A stretch of DNA of 64,000 nt from NCBI RefSeq assembly GCF_000427785.1, contig NZ_ATYR01000030.1, positions 1 to 64,000 on the forward strand, written 5' to 3'. The DNA is from Massilia alkalitolerans DSM 17462. Its GTDB lineage: Bacteria; Pseudomonadota; Gammaproteobacteria; Burkholderiales; Burkholderiaceae_D. Shown one piece after another: positions 24,065-32,964 of the stretch. The notes under the pieces are model-generated. The model searched no databases. It saw nothing but the letters and a program-made list of their open reading frames with translations, and was not told where the DNA came from. Each line of letters begins with the position of its first letter. Position 1 is the stretch's first letter. The position numbers and the translations under genes were made by a program.

Positions 24065-25057
24065 ATGAAAAACTGGCTTGCACGCCTGTTCGGCACGCCG
24101 TCGCTGCCGGTGCCGACGCCGCCTTTGGCCGCCCCCCCACCCGCCGGCGTTGTAAATCCGCCATCATCCTTCGACCTCGACCTGGCTTTTTACCGCTCGC
24201 TCGCACGCGGATCGGCGCACGCCGGCGAGATGCCCGAGGGATTGATTCTCGATGAGCTGGCGCGCCTGGCACGCCAGCCGGAAGCGGCCGCCGAACTGGT
24301 GCCGCGGGTGCCGGCGGTCATCCCGCAACTGCTGCGCAGCCTGCGCATCGATGCCACGTCAGCGGGCAAACTGGCGCGCCAGGTGACGCAGGACGTGAGC
24401 CTGGTGGCGGAAGTCATCCGCGAGGTCAACAGCCCGTATTACCGCGCCACGGCGAAAATCGCGAACATCGAAGGCGCCCTGATGCTGCTGGGCCAGAACG
24501 GATTGCGCATGCTGCTGGCGCGGGTGGCCTTCCGTCCGCTGATTGGCAGCCAGGGCGGACGGCTGGCGCGCCAGGCGGCGCCGCTGGTCTGGAGCCAGTC
24601 CGAGAAGTGCGCCATGGCGGCCAGCTTGGCAGCCCCCGCCTGCGGCGCCGATCCCTTCGAGGCCACGCTCGCGGGGCTGATGCAGAACGTCGGGCTGGTG
24701 GTCGCCCTGCGCCTGGCGGACCAGCTGGGCGGCGCGGCGCCCTTGCCGCAGTCCGACGGCTTCGCCCATGCCTTGCTGGACAGCGCGCGCAGGCTGTCGG
24801 CAGGGATCGCTGAGCTGTGGGAATTTCCGCCGGGCGTGGGGCAGGCGATCCTGCAGGCCGGCCAGTTTGATGCCACGCCGCTCGCGCAGGCGCTGCACGA
24901 AGGCGACCGGCTGTCCAAGCTGCGCGTGCTCTGCGATGCGGGCAACGCAGAGGCAAGTGAAATGGCAGCAGTATTATCCGGCAACGCGTTGCGAATATTT
25001 GACAAGCTGGGGCGGAGCACGGAGCAAGCATCCTCCATACGTAGGGTGGGCGGGTAA
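24065..25057 (+). CDS. HDOD-domain protein
   Basis: A 330-residue protein with a proline-rich N-terminus (about 10-40) and an HDOD domain (about 75-275), a metal-free relative of HD phosphohydrolases used in signal transduction. Typical residues are PAVIPQLLRSLR, LARQVTQDVSLVAEVIREVNSPYY and GLMQNVGLVVAL. HDOD proteins often act in motility, c-di-GMP or stress pathways. The start at 24065 gives MKNWLARLFG, a common beginning for this family; the frame is open to 23960. The last residues and the stop codon fall inside a palindromic repeat (from 25040), so the C-terminus may have been altered by that element. Confidence 0.87.
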   Translation: MKNWLARLFGTPSLPVPTPPLAAPPPAGVVNPPSSFDLDLAFYRSLARGSAHAGEMPEGLILDELARLARQPEAAAELVPRVPAVIPQLLRSLRIDATSAGKLARQVTQDVSLVAEVIREVNSPYYRATAKIANIEGALMLLGQNGLRMLLARVAFRPLIGSQGGRLARQAAPLVWSQSEKCAMAASLAAPACGADPFEATLAGLMQNVGLVVALRLADQLGGAAPLPQSDGFAHALLDSARRLSAGIAELWEFPPGVGQAILQAGQFDATPLAQALHEGDRLSKLRVLCDAGNAEASEMAAVLSGNALRIFDKLGRSTEQASSIRRVGG

Positions 25058-25192
25058 TTTCGGGCAATGCCCGGAACTACAAACGCCCGCGCGTTCAACT
25101 CGTGCATGAGCAGTCGCGCGGCTCGCGCTGGCTGAACGCGCGGACGGCAAAGCGTGATCTAGTCCACTGGACTAGATCACCCCTACGACAAA
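25040..25192. repeat. GTAGGGTGGGC-family repeat, paired arms, copy 1
   Basis: The left arm begins GTAGGGTGGGCGGG at 25043 and the right arm contains GCTGAACGCGCGGACGGC and CCCCTACGAC up to about 25190. The layout matches the pair at 46959-47068. A separate perfect palindrome sits inside the right arm at 25154-25180. The repeat covers the end of the HDOD gene. Confidence 0.6.
25154..25180. repeat. Perfect 27-bp palindrome
   Basis: GTGATCTAGTCCA, one central C and TGGACTAGATCAC form a perfect 13-1-13 palindrome in the gap between two convergent genes. No T run follows on either strand, so it is not a standard terminator. It may be a protein-binding or recombination site. Confidence 0.8.
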
Positions 25193-25202
25193 CGACCTGG
25201 CA

Positions 25203-25874
25203 TCAGGCGTAGCCGATCCATCCCCGGAACACCCCGGCCGCGTAGAACATGCTCACCTCCTTGAATCCCTCATCGCGCAGCAGCGCCTCGTCCTGCTCCG
25301 GCGCCAGCACCGGCAACACCCGCTCGATCAGCGCGCGACGCTGCCGCGCTTCCTCGGGCGGCGCGCCGGAGGCCACCGCATAGGCCTCGTCGCGCGCCAG
25401 CCAGAGCGCGCGTTCAATCTCGTCCTCTGCAACGCTCATGTGGGCCACCACGAAAGGTGCGCCGCGCCGCAGGCGCCGGTGGATGACGCGCATCGCATGG
25501 CGGCGTTCGCACAGCGGCATGAAATGCATGGTCAGCAGGCAGGCCGCGGCGTCGAAAGGACCGGCCGGCGCGGCATCCACGTAGCCTTCATGCAGCCGGA
25601 CCCGCCCGGCATGCTCGCCGACGGTGTCGTGCGCCAGTTCCAGCATCTCGTGCGACGGGTCGACGCCGTCAAAAGACCATCCGGGCTGGGCATCGGCGAA
25701 CGCCTTCAGTTCCAGCCCGCCGCCGGCGCCCAGCACCAGCACCCGGGCATCGAAGGGTGCCCGTTCAGCCAGCAGGACCTGCGCCATGCGCTGCAGGTCG
25801 CTGAATCCCGGCACCAGCCGCGGCGGCCCCTGGTGGTAATGCGCAACCGCGGCCGGATCGGAAAAATGCTTCAT
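25203..25874 (-). CDS. Class I SAM-dependent methyltransferase
   Basis: A 223-residue cytoplasmic protein with a Rossmann methyltransferase fold. Motif I is VLVLGAGGGLELKAFAD (about 45-61), an acidic residue ending the second strand is in FDGVDPSHEMLELA, and post-motif residues FDAAACLLTMHFM follow. No substrate-specific domain is visible; similarity to small-molecule methyltransferases of the Methyltransf_12/25 type is likely. The start at 25874 follows GAGAAG; upstream ATGs at 25886 and 25928 are less likely. It is divergent from mfd. Confidence 0.83.
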   Translation of the reverse strand: MKHFSDPAAVAHYHQGPPRLVPGFSDLQRMAQVLLAERAPFDARVLVLGAGGGLELKAFADAQPGWSFDGVDPSHEMLELAHDTVGEHAGRVRLHEGYVDAAPAGPFDAAACLLTMHFMPLCERRHAMRVIHRRLRRGAPFVVAHMSVAEDEIERALWLARDEAYAVASGAPPEEARQRRALIERVLPVLAPEQDEALLRDEGFKEVSMFYAAGVFRGWIGYA

Positions 25875-25983
25875 TGCACTTCTCATTCTGCACCTCGCTT
25901 CAAGCCGGCATCGAGGCCAGGAGCGCAATCCGCCAAGGCGTCCTGCCCGGCGTGGCGCGCCTACGCGGCCCGGGCCATTCGTC

Positions 25984-25989
25984 TATAAT
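25984..25989 (+). promoter_or_regulatory. Probable -10 box of mfd
   Basis: TATAAT lies 36 bp before the mfd start in the context GTCTATAATGGCCC. No convincing -35 element is seen at 17 bp. Confidence 0.45.
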
Positions 25990-26024
25990 GGCCCACCACT
26001 GTTGCGAACGTCACTGCGCGCTCA

Positions 26025-29000
26025 ATGCCCTTCGATCTCAAGAAAAATCTTCCCAAACCAGGAACCCGTTTTGCCCTGCCGGCCCTGCATGGCTCGAGCG
26101 ACGCGTATGCGCTCGCCACTGCCGCGCTGGCACTCAAGGCCAGGAATCAGATACTGACCGTGGTCGTGGCCAATGCCAGCGACGGTCAGCGCCTGCTCGA
26201 CGAGATACCCTGGTTCGCGGACGGCAAGTTGTCCTGCCACCTGTTGCCCGACTGGGAAACCCTGCCCTACGACGCATTCTCGCCGCACCAGGACCTGGTG
26301 TCCGAACGCCTGGCCACGCTGCACGAGATCCGCAACGGCCAGTGCGACGTGCTGGTGGTGCCGGCCACCACCGCGCTGGTGCGGCTGGCCCCACCGTCCT
26401 TCCTCGCAGCCTACACCTTCTTCTTCCGGCAGGGCGAACGCCTGGACGAGGCGAGGCTGAAGGCCCAGCTGACGCTGGCCGGTTATACCCATGTGTCGCA
26501 GGTGATGTCGCCGGGCGAGTATTCGGTGCGTGGCGGCCTGATCGACCTGTTCCCGATGGGCTCGGCCCTGCCCTACCGCCTCGATCTGTTCGGGGACGAG
26601 ATCGAATCGATCCGCACCTTCGATGCCGACACCCAACGCTCGCTGTACCCGGTCAAGGAAGTGCGCCTGCTGCCGGGCCGCGAATTCCCGATGGACGAAG
26701 CGGCGCGCACCGCCTTCCGCGGCCGCTGGCGCGAGCGCTTCGAGGGCGATCCTTCGCGCTCGCCGATCTACCGCGACATCGGCAACGGCATCGCCTCGGC
26801 CGGCATCGAGTACTACCTGCCGCTGTTCTTCGAAGAAACCGCGACCCTGTTCGACTACCTGCCGCAGGACGCCACCCTGGCCCTGGTGGGCGACATCGAG
26901 GCCGCCATCCAGCGCTTCTGGCTCGATACCGAGTCGCGCTACAAATTCCTCAAGAGCGACCGCGAACGGCCGATCCTCGAGCCGCGCGAGCTGTTCCTGG
27001 GAGCAGAGCAATTCTTCACCTGCGCCAAGCCGCACGGCCGCTGGACCATTGGCCGCGACCCGGCCGCCCCAAGCTCCGAGCTGTCGGCGCCGATTCCCGA
27101 CATCTCGGTCAACCGCCGCCTGGACGATCCGCTGACCAACCTGCGTGCCTACCTCCTGCGCCAGGATGCGCGCGTGATGATCGTCGCCGATTCGGCCGGC
27201 CGCCGCGAGACCCTGCAGCAGTACTTCCACGAATACCAGCTCGAGCTGGCGCCGGTCGAAGGCTTCGAAGGCTTCCGTACTACCGATGCGAAGCTCGCGC
27301 TCGGCGTAGCGCCCCTGCAGGCCGGCTTCGAGCTGAGCGAAGACCATGCGGGTCGCATGGTCTTCATCACCGAGACCGAACTGTATGCGGGTTCGGGCCG
27401 CCGCGCCGGCAAGAAGAAGCAGGAAGCGACCAGCCAGGTCGAATCGATGGTGCGCGACCTGTCGGAGCTGAAGATCGGCGACCCTGTGGTGCACATCAAC
27501 CACGGCATCGGCCGCTACATGGGCCTGATGAGCATGGACCTGGGCGAAGGCGAGATGGAATTCCTGCACCTGGAATACGCCAAGGAGACCAAGCTCTACG
27601 TTCCAGTGTCTCAGTTGCATGTCATTTCGCGCTACTCGGGCACCTCGCCCGAAGACGCGCCGCTGCACAGCCTCGGCTCCGGCCAGTGGGAAAAGGCCAA
27701 GCGCAAGGCCGCCGAGCAGGTGCGCGACACCGCGGCCGAGCTGCTCAACCTGTACGCGCGCCGCGCCGCGCGCCAGGGCCACGCCTTCGAGTATTCGAGC
27801 ACCGACTACGAGAACTTCGCCGGCAGCTTCGGCTTCGACGAGACTCCGGACCAGGCCGAGGCCATCCACAACGTCATCAAGGACATGACCTCGGGCCGTC
27901 CGATGGACCGCCTGGTGTGCGGCGACGTCGGCTTCGGCAAGACCGAGGTGGCCTTGCGGGCGGCCTTCATCGCCGTCATGGGCGGCAAGCAGGTCGCGAT
28001 CCTGGCCCCGACCACCCTGCTGGCCGAGCAGCACGCCCAGACCTTCGCCGACCGCTTCGCCGACTGGCCGGTGAAAATCGCCGAGCTGTCGCGCTTCCGC
28101 ACCGGCAAGGAGATCAACAACGCGATCAAGGGCATGGCCGACGGCACGCTCGACATCGTGATCGGCACGCACAAGCTGCTGTCGCCGGACGTGAAGTTCA
28201 CGCGCCTGGGACTCGTCATCATCGACGAGGAACACCGCTTCGGCGTGCGCCAGAAAGAGGCGCTCAAGGCCCTGCGCGCCGAGGTCGACGTCTTGACCCT
28301 GACCGCGACCCCGATCCCGCGCACCCTCGGCATGGCGCTGGAAGGCCTGCGCGACTTCTCCATCATTGCCACCGCGCCGCAGAAGCGCCTGGCGATCAAG
28401 ACCTTCGTGCGCAGCGAAGACGGTTCCGTGATCCGCGAAGCCTGCCTGCGCGAGCTCAAGCGCGGCGGCCAGATCTACTTCCTGCACAACGAGGTCGAGA
28501 CCATCGAAAACCGCCGCGCCATGCTGCAGGAGCTGCTGCCGGAAGCGCGCATCGGCGTGGCCCACGGCCAGATGCACGAACGCGACCTGGAAAAGGTGAT
28601 GCGCGATTTTGTTGCGCAGCGCTTCAACATCCTGCTGTGCACCACCATCATCGAGACCGGCATCGACGTGCCGACCGCGAACACCATCATCATGCACCGC
28701 GCCGACCGCTTCGGCCTGGCCCAGCTGCACCAGCTGCGCGGCCGCGTGGGACGCTCGCACCACCAGGCCTATGCCTACCTGCTGGTCAGTGATGTTTCCG
28801 GCCTGACCAAGCAGGCGCAGCGCCGCCTGGATGCGATCCAGGCGATGGAAGAACTGGGCAGCGGCTTCTACCTGGCGATGCACGACCTCGAGATCCGCGG
28901 CGCCGGCGAGGTGCTGGGCGAGAACCAGTCGGGCGAGATGCTGGAGGTCGGCTTCCAGCTCTACTCCGACATGCTGAACGAGGCGGTCAAGTCGCTCAAG

Positions 29001-29471
29001 GCGGGCAAGGAGCCCGACCTGGCCGCGCCGCTCTCGTCGACCACCGAGATCAACCTGCACGTGCCGGCCCTGCTGCCGTCCGACTACTGCGGCGACGTGC
29101 ACGAGCGCCTGTCGATCTACAAGCGCCTGGCCAACTGCGAAAGCCAGGACAGGATCGACGCCATGCAGGAAGAGCTGATTGACCGTTTCGGCAAGATGCC
29201 GGACCAGGTCAAGGCCCTGATCGAGACCCACCGCCTGCGCATCGCGGCGAAAATGGTCGGCATCGTCAAGATCGACGCCCACGGCGAAGCGGCCAACCTG
29301 CAGTTCATGGAGAAGCCGCCGATCGATCCGATCAAGATCATCACCCTGATCCAGAAGAACCGCCACATCAAGCTCGCCGGCCAGGACAAGCTGCGCATCA
29401 GCGCCAGCATGCCCGACCTGGCGGCGCGCGTGGCGCAGGTAAAACAGACCATCAAACAACTGCTCGCTTGA
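26025..29471 (+). CDS. mfd: Transcription-repair coupling factor
   Basis: An 1148-residue ATPase that removes RNA polymerase stalled at DNA lesions and recruits UvrA. The N-terminal UvrB-like domains (about 20-340) include LPDWETLPYDAFSPHQDL. The RNA polymerase interaction domain lies around 480-550 (KIGDPVVHINHGIGRYMGL). The helicase-like motor has Walker A GDVGFGKTEVALRAA near 632 and DEEH near 732, plus LTATPIPRTLGMA. The TRCF domain ends the protein (after 1000). Length matches E. coli Mfd (1148). The ATG at 26025 begins the conserved MPFDLKK-type start. serB follows nine bases later. Confidence 0.97.
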   Translation: MPFDLKKNLPKPGTRFALPALHGSSDAYALATAALALKARNQILTVVVANASDGQRLLDEIPWFADGKLSCHLLPDWETLPYDAFSPHQDLVSERLATLHEIRNGQCDVLVVPATTALVRLAPPSFLAAYTFFFRQGERLDEARLKAQLTLAGYTHVSQVMSPGEYSVRGGLIDLFPMGSALPYRLDLFGDEIESIRTFDADTQRSLYPVKEVRLLPGREFPMDEAARTAFRGRWRERFEGDPSRSPIYRDIGNGIASAGIEYYLPLFFEETATLFDYLPQDATLALVGDIEAAIQRFWLDTESRYKFLKSDRERPILEPRELFLGAEQFFTCAKPHGRWTIGRDPAAPSSELSAPIPDISVNRRLDDPLTNLRAYLLRQDARVMIVADSAGRRETLQQYFHEYQLELAPVEGFEGFRTTDAKLALGVAPLQAGFELSEDHAGRMVFITETELYAGSGRRAGKKKQEATSQVESMVRDLSELKIGDPVVHINHGIGRYMGLMSMDLGEGEMEFLHLEYAKETKLYVPVSQLHVISRYSGTSPEDAPLHSLGSGQWEKAKRKAAEQVRDTAAELLNLYARRAARQGHAFEYSSTDYENFAGSFGFDETPDQAEAIHNVIKDMTSGRPMDRLVCGDVGFGKTEVALRAAFIAVMGGKQVAILAPTTLLAEQHAQTFADRFADWPVKIAELSRFRTGKEINNAIKGMADGTLDIVIGTHKLLSPDVKFTRLGLVIIDEEHRFGVRQKEALKALRAEVDVLTLTATPIPRTLGMALEGLRDFSIIATAPQKRLAIKTFVRSEDGSVIREACLRELKRGGQIYFLHNEVETIENRRAMLQELLPEARIGVAHGQMHERDLEKVMRDFVAQRFNILLCTTIIETGIDVPTANTIIMHRADRFGLAQLHQLRGRVGRSHHQAYAYLLVSDVSGLTKQAQRRLDAIQAMEELGSGFYLAMHDLEIRGAGEVLGENQSGEMLEVGFQLYSDMLNEAVKSLKAGKEPDLAAPLSSTTEINLHVPALLPSDYCGDVHERLSIYKRLANCESQDRIDAMQEELIDRFGKMPDQVKALIETHRLRIAAKMVGIVKIDAHGEAANLQFMEKPPIDPIKIITLIQKNRHIKLAGQDKLRISASMPDLAARVAQVKQTIKQLLA

Positions 29472-29479
29472 GAAACACA

Positions 29480-30328
29480 ATGACGATGAACCTGGTGCTC
29501 CAGGGGCCGCAGGCCTCTTCCGACACGCTCGACCGCCTGGCGCAGCTCGCCCGGCCCGCGCGCGTGGTCCACCTCGGCGACCATGCGCTGCGCTGCGAGG
29601 ACGTGGCCTTCTCCGCCGAACTGAAGGCGCGCATCGACGCGGCCGCCCTCAAAGCCGGCGTCGATGCCTGCTTCATCGAGGCCGGGCGTCGGCTAGCGGA
29701 TTTCGGCCTGGTCGCCATGGACATGGACTCGACGCTGATCACCATCGAGTGCATCGACGAGATCGCCGACATGCAGGGCCTGAAACCCCAGGTGGCCGAG
29801 ATCACCGAAGCGGCCATGCGCGGCGAGCTCGATTTCGCGGCCAGCCTGACGCGCCGCGTGGCGCTGCTCGAAGGCCTGGACGCCACGGCCCTGGAGCGCG
29901 TCTACGACGAGCGCCTGCGCATCTCGATGGGCGGCGAAGCGATGCTGAAGGCGGTGCAGGCCGCCGGCCTGAAGACCCTGCTGGTGTCGGGCGGCTTCAC
30001 CTTCTTCACCGAGCGCCTGCAGCAGCGCCTGGGGCTCGACGTCGCGCATGCGAACGTGCTGGAAGTGGCAAACGGCAAGCTGACCGGTCGCGTGCTCGGC
30101 GGCATCGTCGATGCGGAAGAAAAGATGCGCACGGTCGAGCGTGTCTGCGCGCAATATGGCCTCGCGCCGCGCCAGGCCATCGTCATGGGCGACGGCGCGA
30201 ACGACCTCAAGATGATGGGCATCGCCGGCCTGTCGGTGGCCTTCCGCGCCAAGCCGGTGGTGCGTGCGCAGGCTTCGGTGGCGCTGAACTTCTCGGGACT
30301 GGACGGTCTCTTGACGATCCTGCAGTGA
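29480..30328 (+). CDS. serB: Phosphoserine phosphatase
   Basis: A 282-residue HAD enzyme for the last step of serine synthesis. The nucleophile motif is MDMDSTLITIECIDE (near residue 75), motif II is LLVSGGFTFFTERL and motifs III/IV are IVMGDGANDLKMMGIAG. An ACT-like N-terminal region of about 70 residues precedes the catalytic domain, as in other proteobacterial SerB. The start at 29480 is preferred; a TTG at 29468 overlapping the mfd stop and an ATG at 29486 are alternatives. It is probably co-transcribed with mfd. Confidence 0.95.
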   Translation: MTMNLVLQGPQASSDTLDRLAQLARPARVVHLGDHALRCEDVAFSAELKARIDAAALKAGVDACFIEAGRRLADFGLVAMDMDSTLITIECIDEIADMQGLKPQVAEITEAAMRGELDFAASLTRRVALLEGLDATALERVYDERLRISMGGEAMLKAVQAAGLKTLLVSGGFTFFTERLQQRLGLDVAHANVLEVANGKLTGRVLGGIVDAEEKMRTVERVCAQYGLAPRQAIVMGDGANDLKMMGIAGLSVAFRAKPVVRAQASVALNFSGLDGLLTILQ

Positions 30329-30343
30329 CGCGTTTTTCCGTGC

Positions 30344-30366
30344 GGCGAGGACAGTTCCGCACGGCA
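30344..30366. other. Palindromic hairpin after serB
   Basis: CCGTGCGG and CCGCACGG flank an 11-base loop shortly after the serB stop. No T tract follows, so an intrinsic terminator is doubtful. The rest of the gap to 30585 shows no gene, RNA or repeat that I can recognise. Confidence 0.35.
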
Positions 30367-30585
30367 TAGCGCCTGGATTCACGGGCGATATGCATGTGAA
30401 GCACGAAATTTCATGCACTGACGAACCGTCGCGTTTCGCATAAGTTTCCTCTGTTCCGTAAGTTCGGTGCTCAAACACGAGCCAGCGCAAAAGAACTGAC
30501 ACGCACGATTGGATGAGCAGCGCTGCTGGTCTATGGTATTGGTGCGGCCGCGCCGCGGCTGCGCCTCACTCCTCAGGAGCATGCC

Positions 30586-31917
30586 ATGTCCATTCCGGCC
30601 TTCCGCACCTCGCTTCCTCACCTTTCCGATTCCCAATCCGACCATGCCGCCCGCGCGGCCGGCGGCCCAGACAGCGGCCGACGGCGCTTCGTCCTCGGTG
30701 TGCCGGCCCTTGCAGGCAGTCTTGCCCTCGCACCCTTGGGCGTATCGGCGCAGCAGCTGCCCGGCTGGTGCGCAAGCTGGGGATGCGCACCGGCCGGGCC
30801 CGCCCCTGCCGGCAGCTACTACGACTACAATTTCAGCGGGCAGACGATCCGGATGTTCATCCGCGCCAGCATCGGCGGCAATCGCGTGCGCGTGCGCCTG
30901 TCCAACCAGATGGGCAGCGCGCCGCTCGCCATCGACGCCGCCTGGATCGGCCTGCGCAGCAGCGCGCAAGCGGTGATCGCGGGATCGAACCATCCGCTCA
31001 CTTTCGGCGGCAGGAGCACCGTCACCATCCAGCCCGGCGCCCATGTCCTGTCCGATCCCCTGTTCTTCCAGGTCGCGCCCTTCGCCGACCTCGCCATCAG
31101 CCTGTATTTCCCGTCGAGCGCGCCGGCCAGGGCCAGCACGCTGCACCGCGATTCCTGGTCGTCGACCTACGTCGCATCTGGCAATGCCGCGGCCAGCACC
31201 ACCTTCTCGACCACCCGCAGTTTCGCTTCCTGGGCCTTCCTCACCGAAGTGGACGTCGACGTCGGCGCGCCCTGCGTCGTGGCGATCGGCGACTCGCTCA
31301 CCGACGGCCAGGGCAGCACCGTGAACCAGAACCGGCGCTGGCCGGACTACCTGGCGCGGCGGCTGCAGGCCGAACTGGGCACGGCGGGACGCATCGGCGT
31401 GGTGAACCGGGGGATTGCCGGCAACCGGCTGCTGGTGGACGACCCGAACGCGCTGCTGGCCGGCCACGACGTGCTCGAGCGCTTCGATCGCGACGTGCTC
31501 GCCACGCCCGGGGTGCAGGCCGCGATCGTGGCGATCGGCATCAACGACATCATCCTGGCATCCAGTTCTGCCCTGACCTCGATGCGCGATAACCTGGTCA
31601 ACGGCTACCGCCAGCTGATCATGAAGGCGCGTGCGCGCGGCATCACGATCCTCGGGGCGACGCTGCCCCCGATCCAGGGCTCCGGGCGCAACTCGGCGGC
31701 GCGCGAGACGGTACGCCAGCAGGTCAACAGCTGGTTGCGCTCGCCCTACGCCTTCGACGCGCTGGTCGATTGGGACAGCGTGCTGCGCGACCCGCAAGCG
31801 CCGACCTACCTGCGCAGTGCCTACAACAGCGGCGACGGGCTGCACCCGAACGATGCCGGCTACCAGGCCCTGGCGGCCGCCGTGCCGCTCAGGGAGTTGG
31901 CGTCACTGCGTGTATGA
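30586..31917 (+). CDS. Secreted SGNH/GDSL-type esterase
   Basis: A 443-residue exported hydrolase. A twin-arginine-like signal (SGRRRFVLGVPALAGSLALA, residues 30-49) precedes the mature part. An N-terminal beta-rich region (about 60-215) resembles the extra domain of secreted GDSL esterases. The SGNH core carries block I AIGDSLTDGQG, block II Gly in NRGIAGNRLL, block III GIND and block V DGLHPND with the catalytic Asp and His. Such enzymes deacetylate or de-esterify plant polysaccharides or lipids. The start has CAGGAGC upstream. Substrate unknown. Confidence 0.88.
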   Translation: MSIPAFRTSLPHLSDSQSDHAARAAGGPDSGRRRFVLGVPALAGSLALAPLGVSAQQLPGWCASWGCAPAGPAPAGSYYDYNFSGQTIRMFIRASIGGNRVRVRLSNQMGSAPLAIDAAWIGLRSSAQAVIAGSNHPLTFGGRSTVTIQPGAHVLSDPLFFQVAPFADLAISLYFPSSAPARASTLHRDSWSSTYVASGNAAASTTFSTTRSFASWAFLTEVDVDVGAPCVVAIGDSLTDGQGSTVNQNRRWPDYLARRLQAELGTAGRIGVVNRGIAGNRLLVDDPNALLAGHDVLERFDRDVLATPGVQAAIVAIGINDIILASSSALTSMRDNLVNGYRQLIMKARARGITILGATLPPIQGSGRNSAARETVRQQVNSWLRSPYAFDALVDWDSVLRDPQAPTYLRSAYNSGDGLHPNDAGYQALAAAVPLRELASLRV

Positions 31918-32008
31918 CGGTGTCGGGAGCCAGCGCTTGTAACAGGGTGTAATTTCGGGCGGTACAGTGCACGGATTTTTTTATCATGGTGGCATCAGGA
32001 GGACCGCC

Positions 32009-32431
32009 ATGAAGAAACTCATCATTGTTACCGCGTCGCTGGCCGTGCTGGCCGGCTGCGCCGCGCCGGGCCCGAACTACTACGGCAGCCAGGCTTATCC
32101 GCGCTCGGGCGATCCGAGCCAGTGGCAAGTCGTGTCGGTGACACCGGTGCCGCTGGGCACGGGCGCCCGCGCGGCCGCGAGCGGGGACACCGGGACGACC
32201 ACGACCTATGGCTCTGCTCCGGTGGTCGTGCACCAGACGCCGGTCTATGTGCAGCCGGCGCCGGTGTACGTACCGCAGCCGGTGTACGTGCCGGAACCTG
32301 TCTACCAGCCGCGTTACTACTACCCGCCGGTCTCGATCGGCCTCGGCTTCAACTTCGGCCGCGGCTGGGGGCACCATCGCGGCTGGGGTGGCCACATCGG
32401 GACGCGCTTCCCCTACCATTGGCGCCGCTAA
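32009..32431 (+). CDS. Lipoprotein with PVYVP repeats and a His/Gly-rich tail
   Basis: A 140-residue lipoprotein. Lipobox LAGC gives Cys16 as the lipidated residue. The middle (about 70-100) has repeated valine-tyrosine-proline units (TPVYVQPAPVYVPQPVYVP), and the C-terminus is rich in Gly, His, Arg and Trp (GRGWGHHRGWGGHIG). Proteins of this make-up are common envelope proteins without assigned function; the His-rich tail could bind metal. AGGAGGACC precedes the ATG at 32009. A terminator follows. Confidence 0.75.
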   Translation: MKKLIIVTASLAVLAGCAAPGPNYYGSQAYPRSGDPSQWQVVSVTPVPLGTGARAAASGDTGTTTTYGSAPVVVHQTPVYVQPAPVYVPQPVYVPEPVYQPRYYYPPVSIGLGFNFGRGWGHHRGWGGHIGTRFPYHWRR

Positions 32432-32444
32432 AGGCGTGCACGTA

Positions 32445-32475
32445 AAAAAAGGCCGGCAGGGATGCCGGCCTTTTT
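32445..32475. terminator. Bidirectional terminator
   Basis: AAAAAGGCCGGCA, a short loop and TGCCGGCCTTTTT form a strong stem with A and T runs on its two sides. It serves the lipoprotein gene and the convergent cupin gene. Confidence 0.9.
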
Positions 32476-32492
32476 CATGGGCGAGGCCCGGA

Positions 32493-32882
32493 TCAGTGGC
32501 CGTGGTGCTGGCGCTCGTACTCGTCCGCCTCCGCCTTGGTGGCGTGGACGATGCCGTCCGGATGCTCCGGCGGGGTGTACAGGGTGTACAGGCGCATCGG
32601 CTCGGTCTGCGAGGTATTGATGACGTTGTGCTCGGTGCCGGCCGGGATCACCACCGCGACGCCGTCTTCCAGCTTGTGCTCCTCGCCGTCCAGGATCGCG
32701 ACGCCCTCGCCCGCTTCGACGCGGATGAACTGATCGTGGCCTTCGTGGTGCTCGAGGCCGATCTCCTCGCCCGGCTGCAGGGTCATGATGACCAGCTGGC
32801 TGCGCTGGGTGGTGTAGAGCACCTCGCGGAAGTTGTTTCCGGCAAGGGTTTTCTCTTCGATATTGATGCTGTAGCCCGACAT
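32493..32882 (-). CDS. Cupin-domain protein
   Basis: A 129-residue single-domain cupin. Motif 1 residues are GLEHHEGHDQFIRVEAGEG (two His, one Glu expected to bind a metal) and motif 2 is IPAGTEHNVINT. Small cupins of this type act as metal-dependent isomerases or dioxygenases, or as sensors. AGGAG lies upstream of the ATG at 32882, and the frame open to 33005 has no better start. The metal ligands appear complete. Substrate unknown. Confidence 0.85.
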   Translation of the reverse strand: MSGYSINIEEKTLAGNNFREVLYTTQRSQLVIMTLQPGEEIGLEHHEGHDQFIRVEAGEGVAILDGEEHKLEDGVAVVIPAGTEHNVINTSQTEPMRLYTLYTPPEHPDGIVHATKAEADEYERQHHGH

Positions 32883-32964
32883 TACTTTTCTCCTGATAAA
32901 TGCGCACGGCTGTTGCCGCCTCGTCCACATTGTATAAGAGCCAAACAAAACGCGTACGACGGCG

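Noticed and set aside
26022..29480. 1152-codon minus-strand open frame opposite mfd
   Set aside because: Its composition is a mirror of the mfd codon bias; mfd itself has complete domains, so the antisense frame is not a gene.
29468..29480. TTG at 29468 as the serB start
   Set aside because: It lies inside the end of mfd and adds only four residues; the ATG at 29480 is a stronger start.
30344..30366. Hairpin after serB as an intrinsic terminator
   Set aside because: The stem is good but is not followed by T residues, and the 11-base loop is long.
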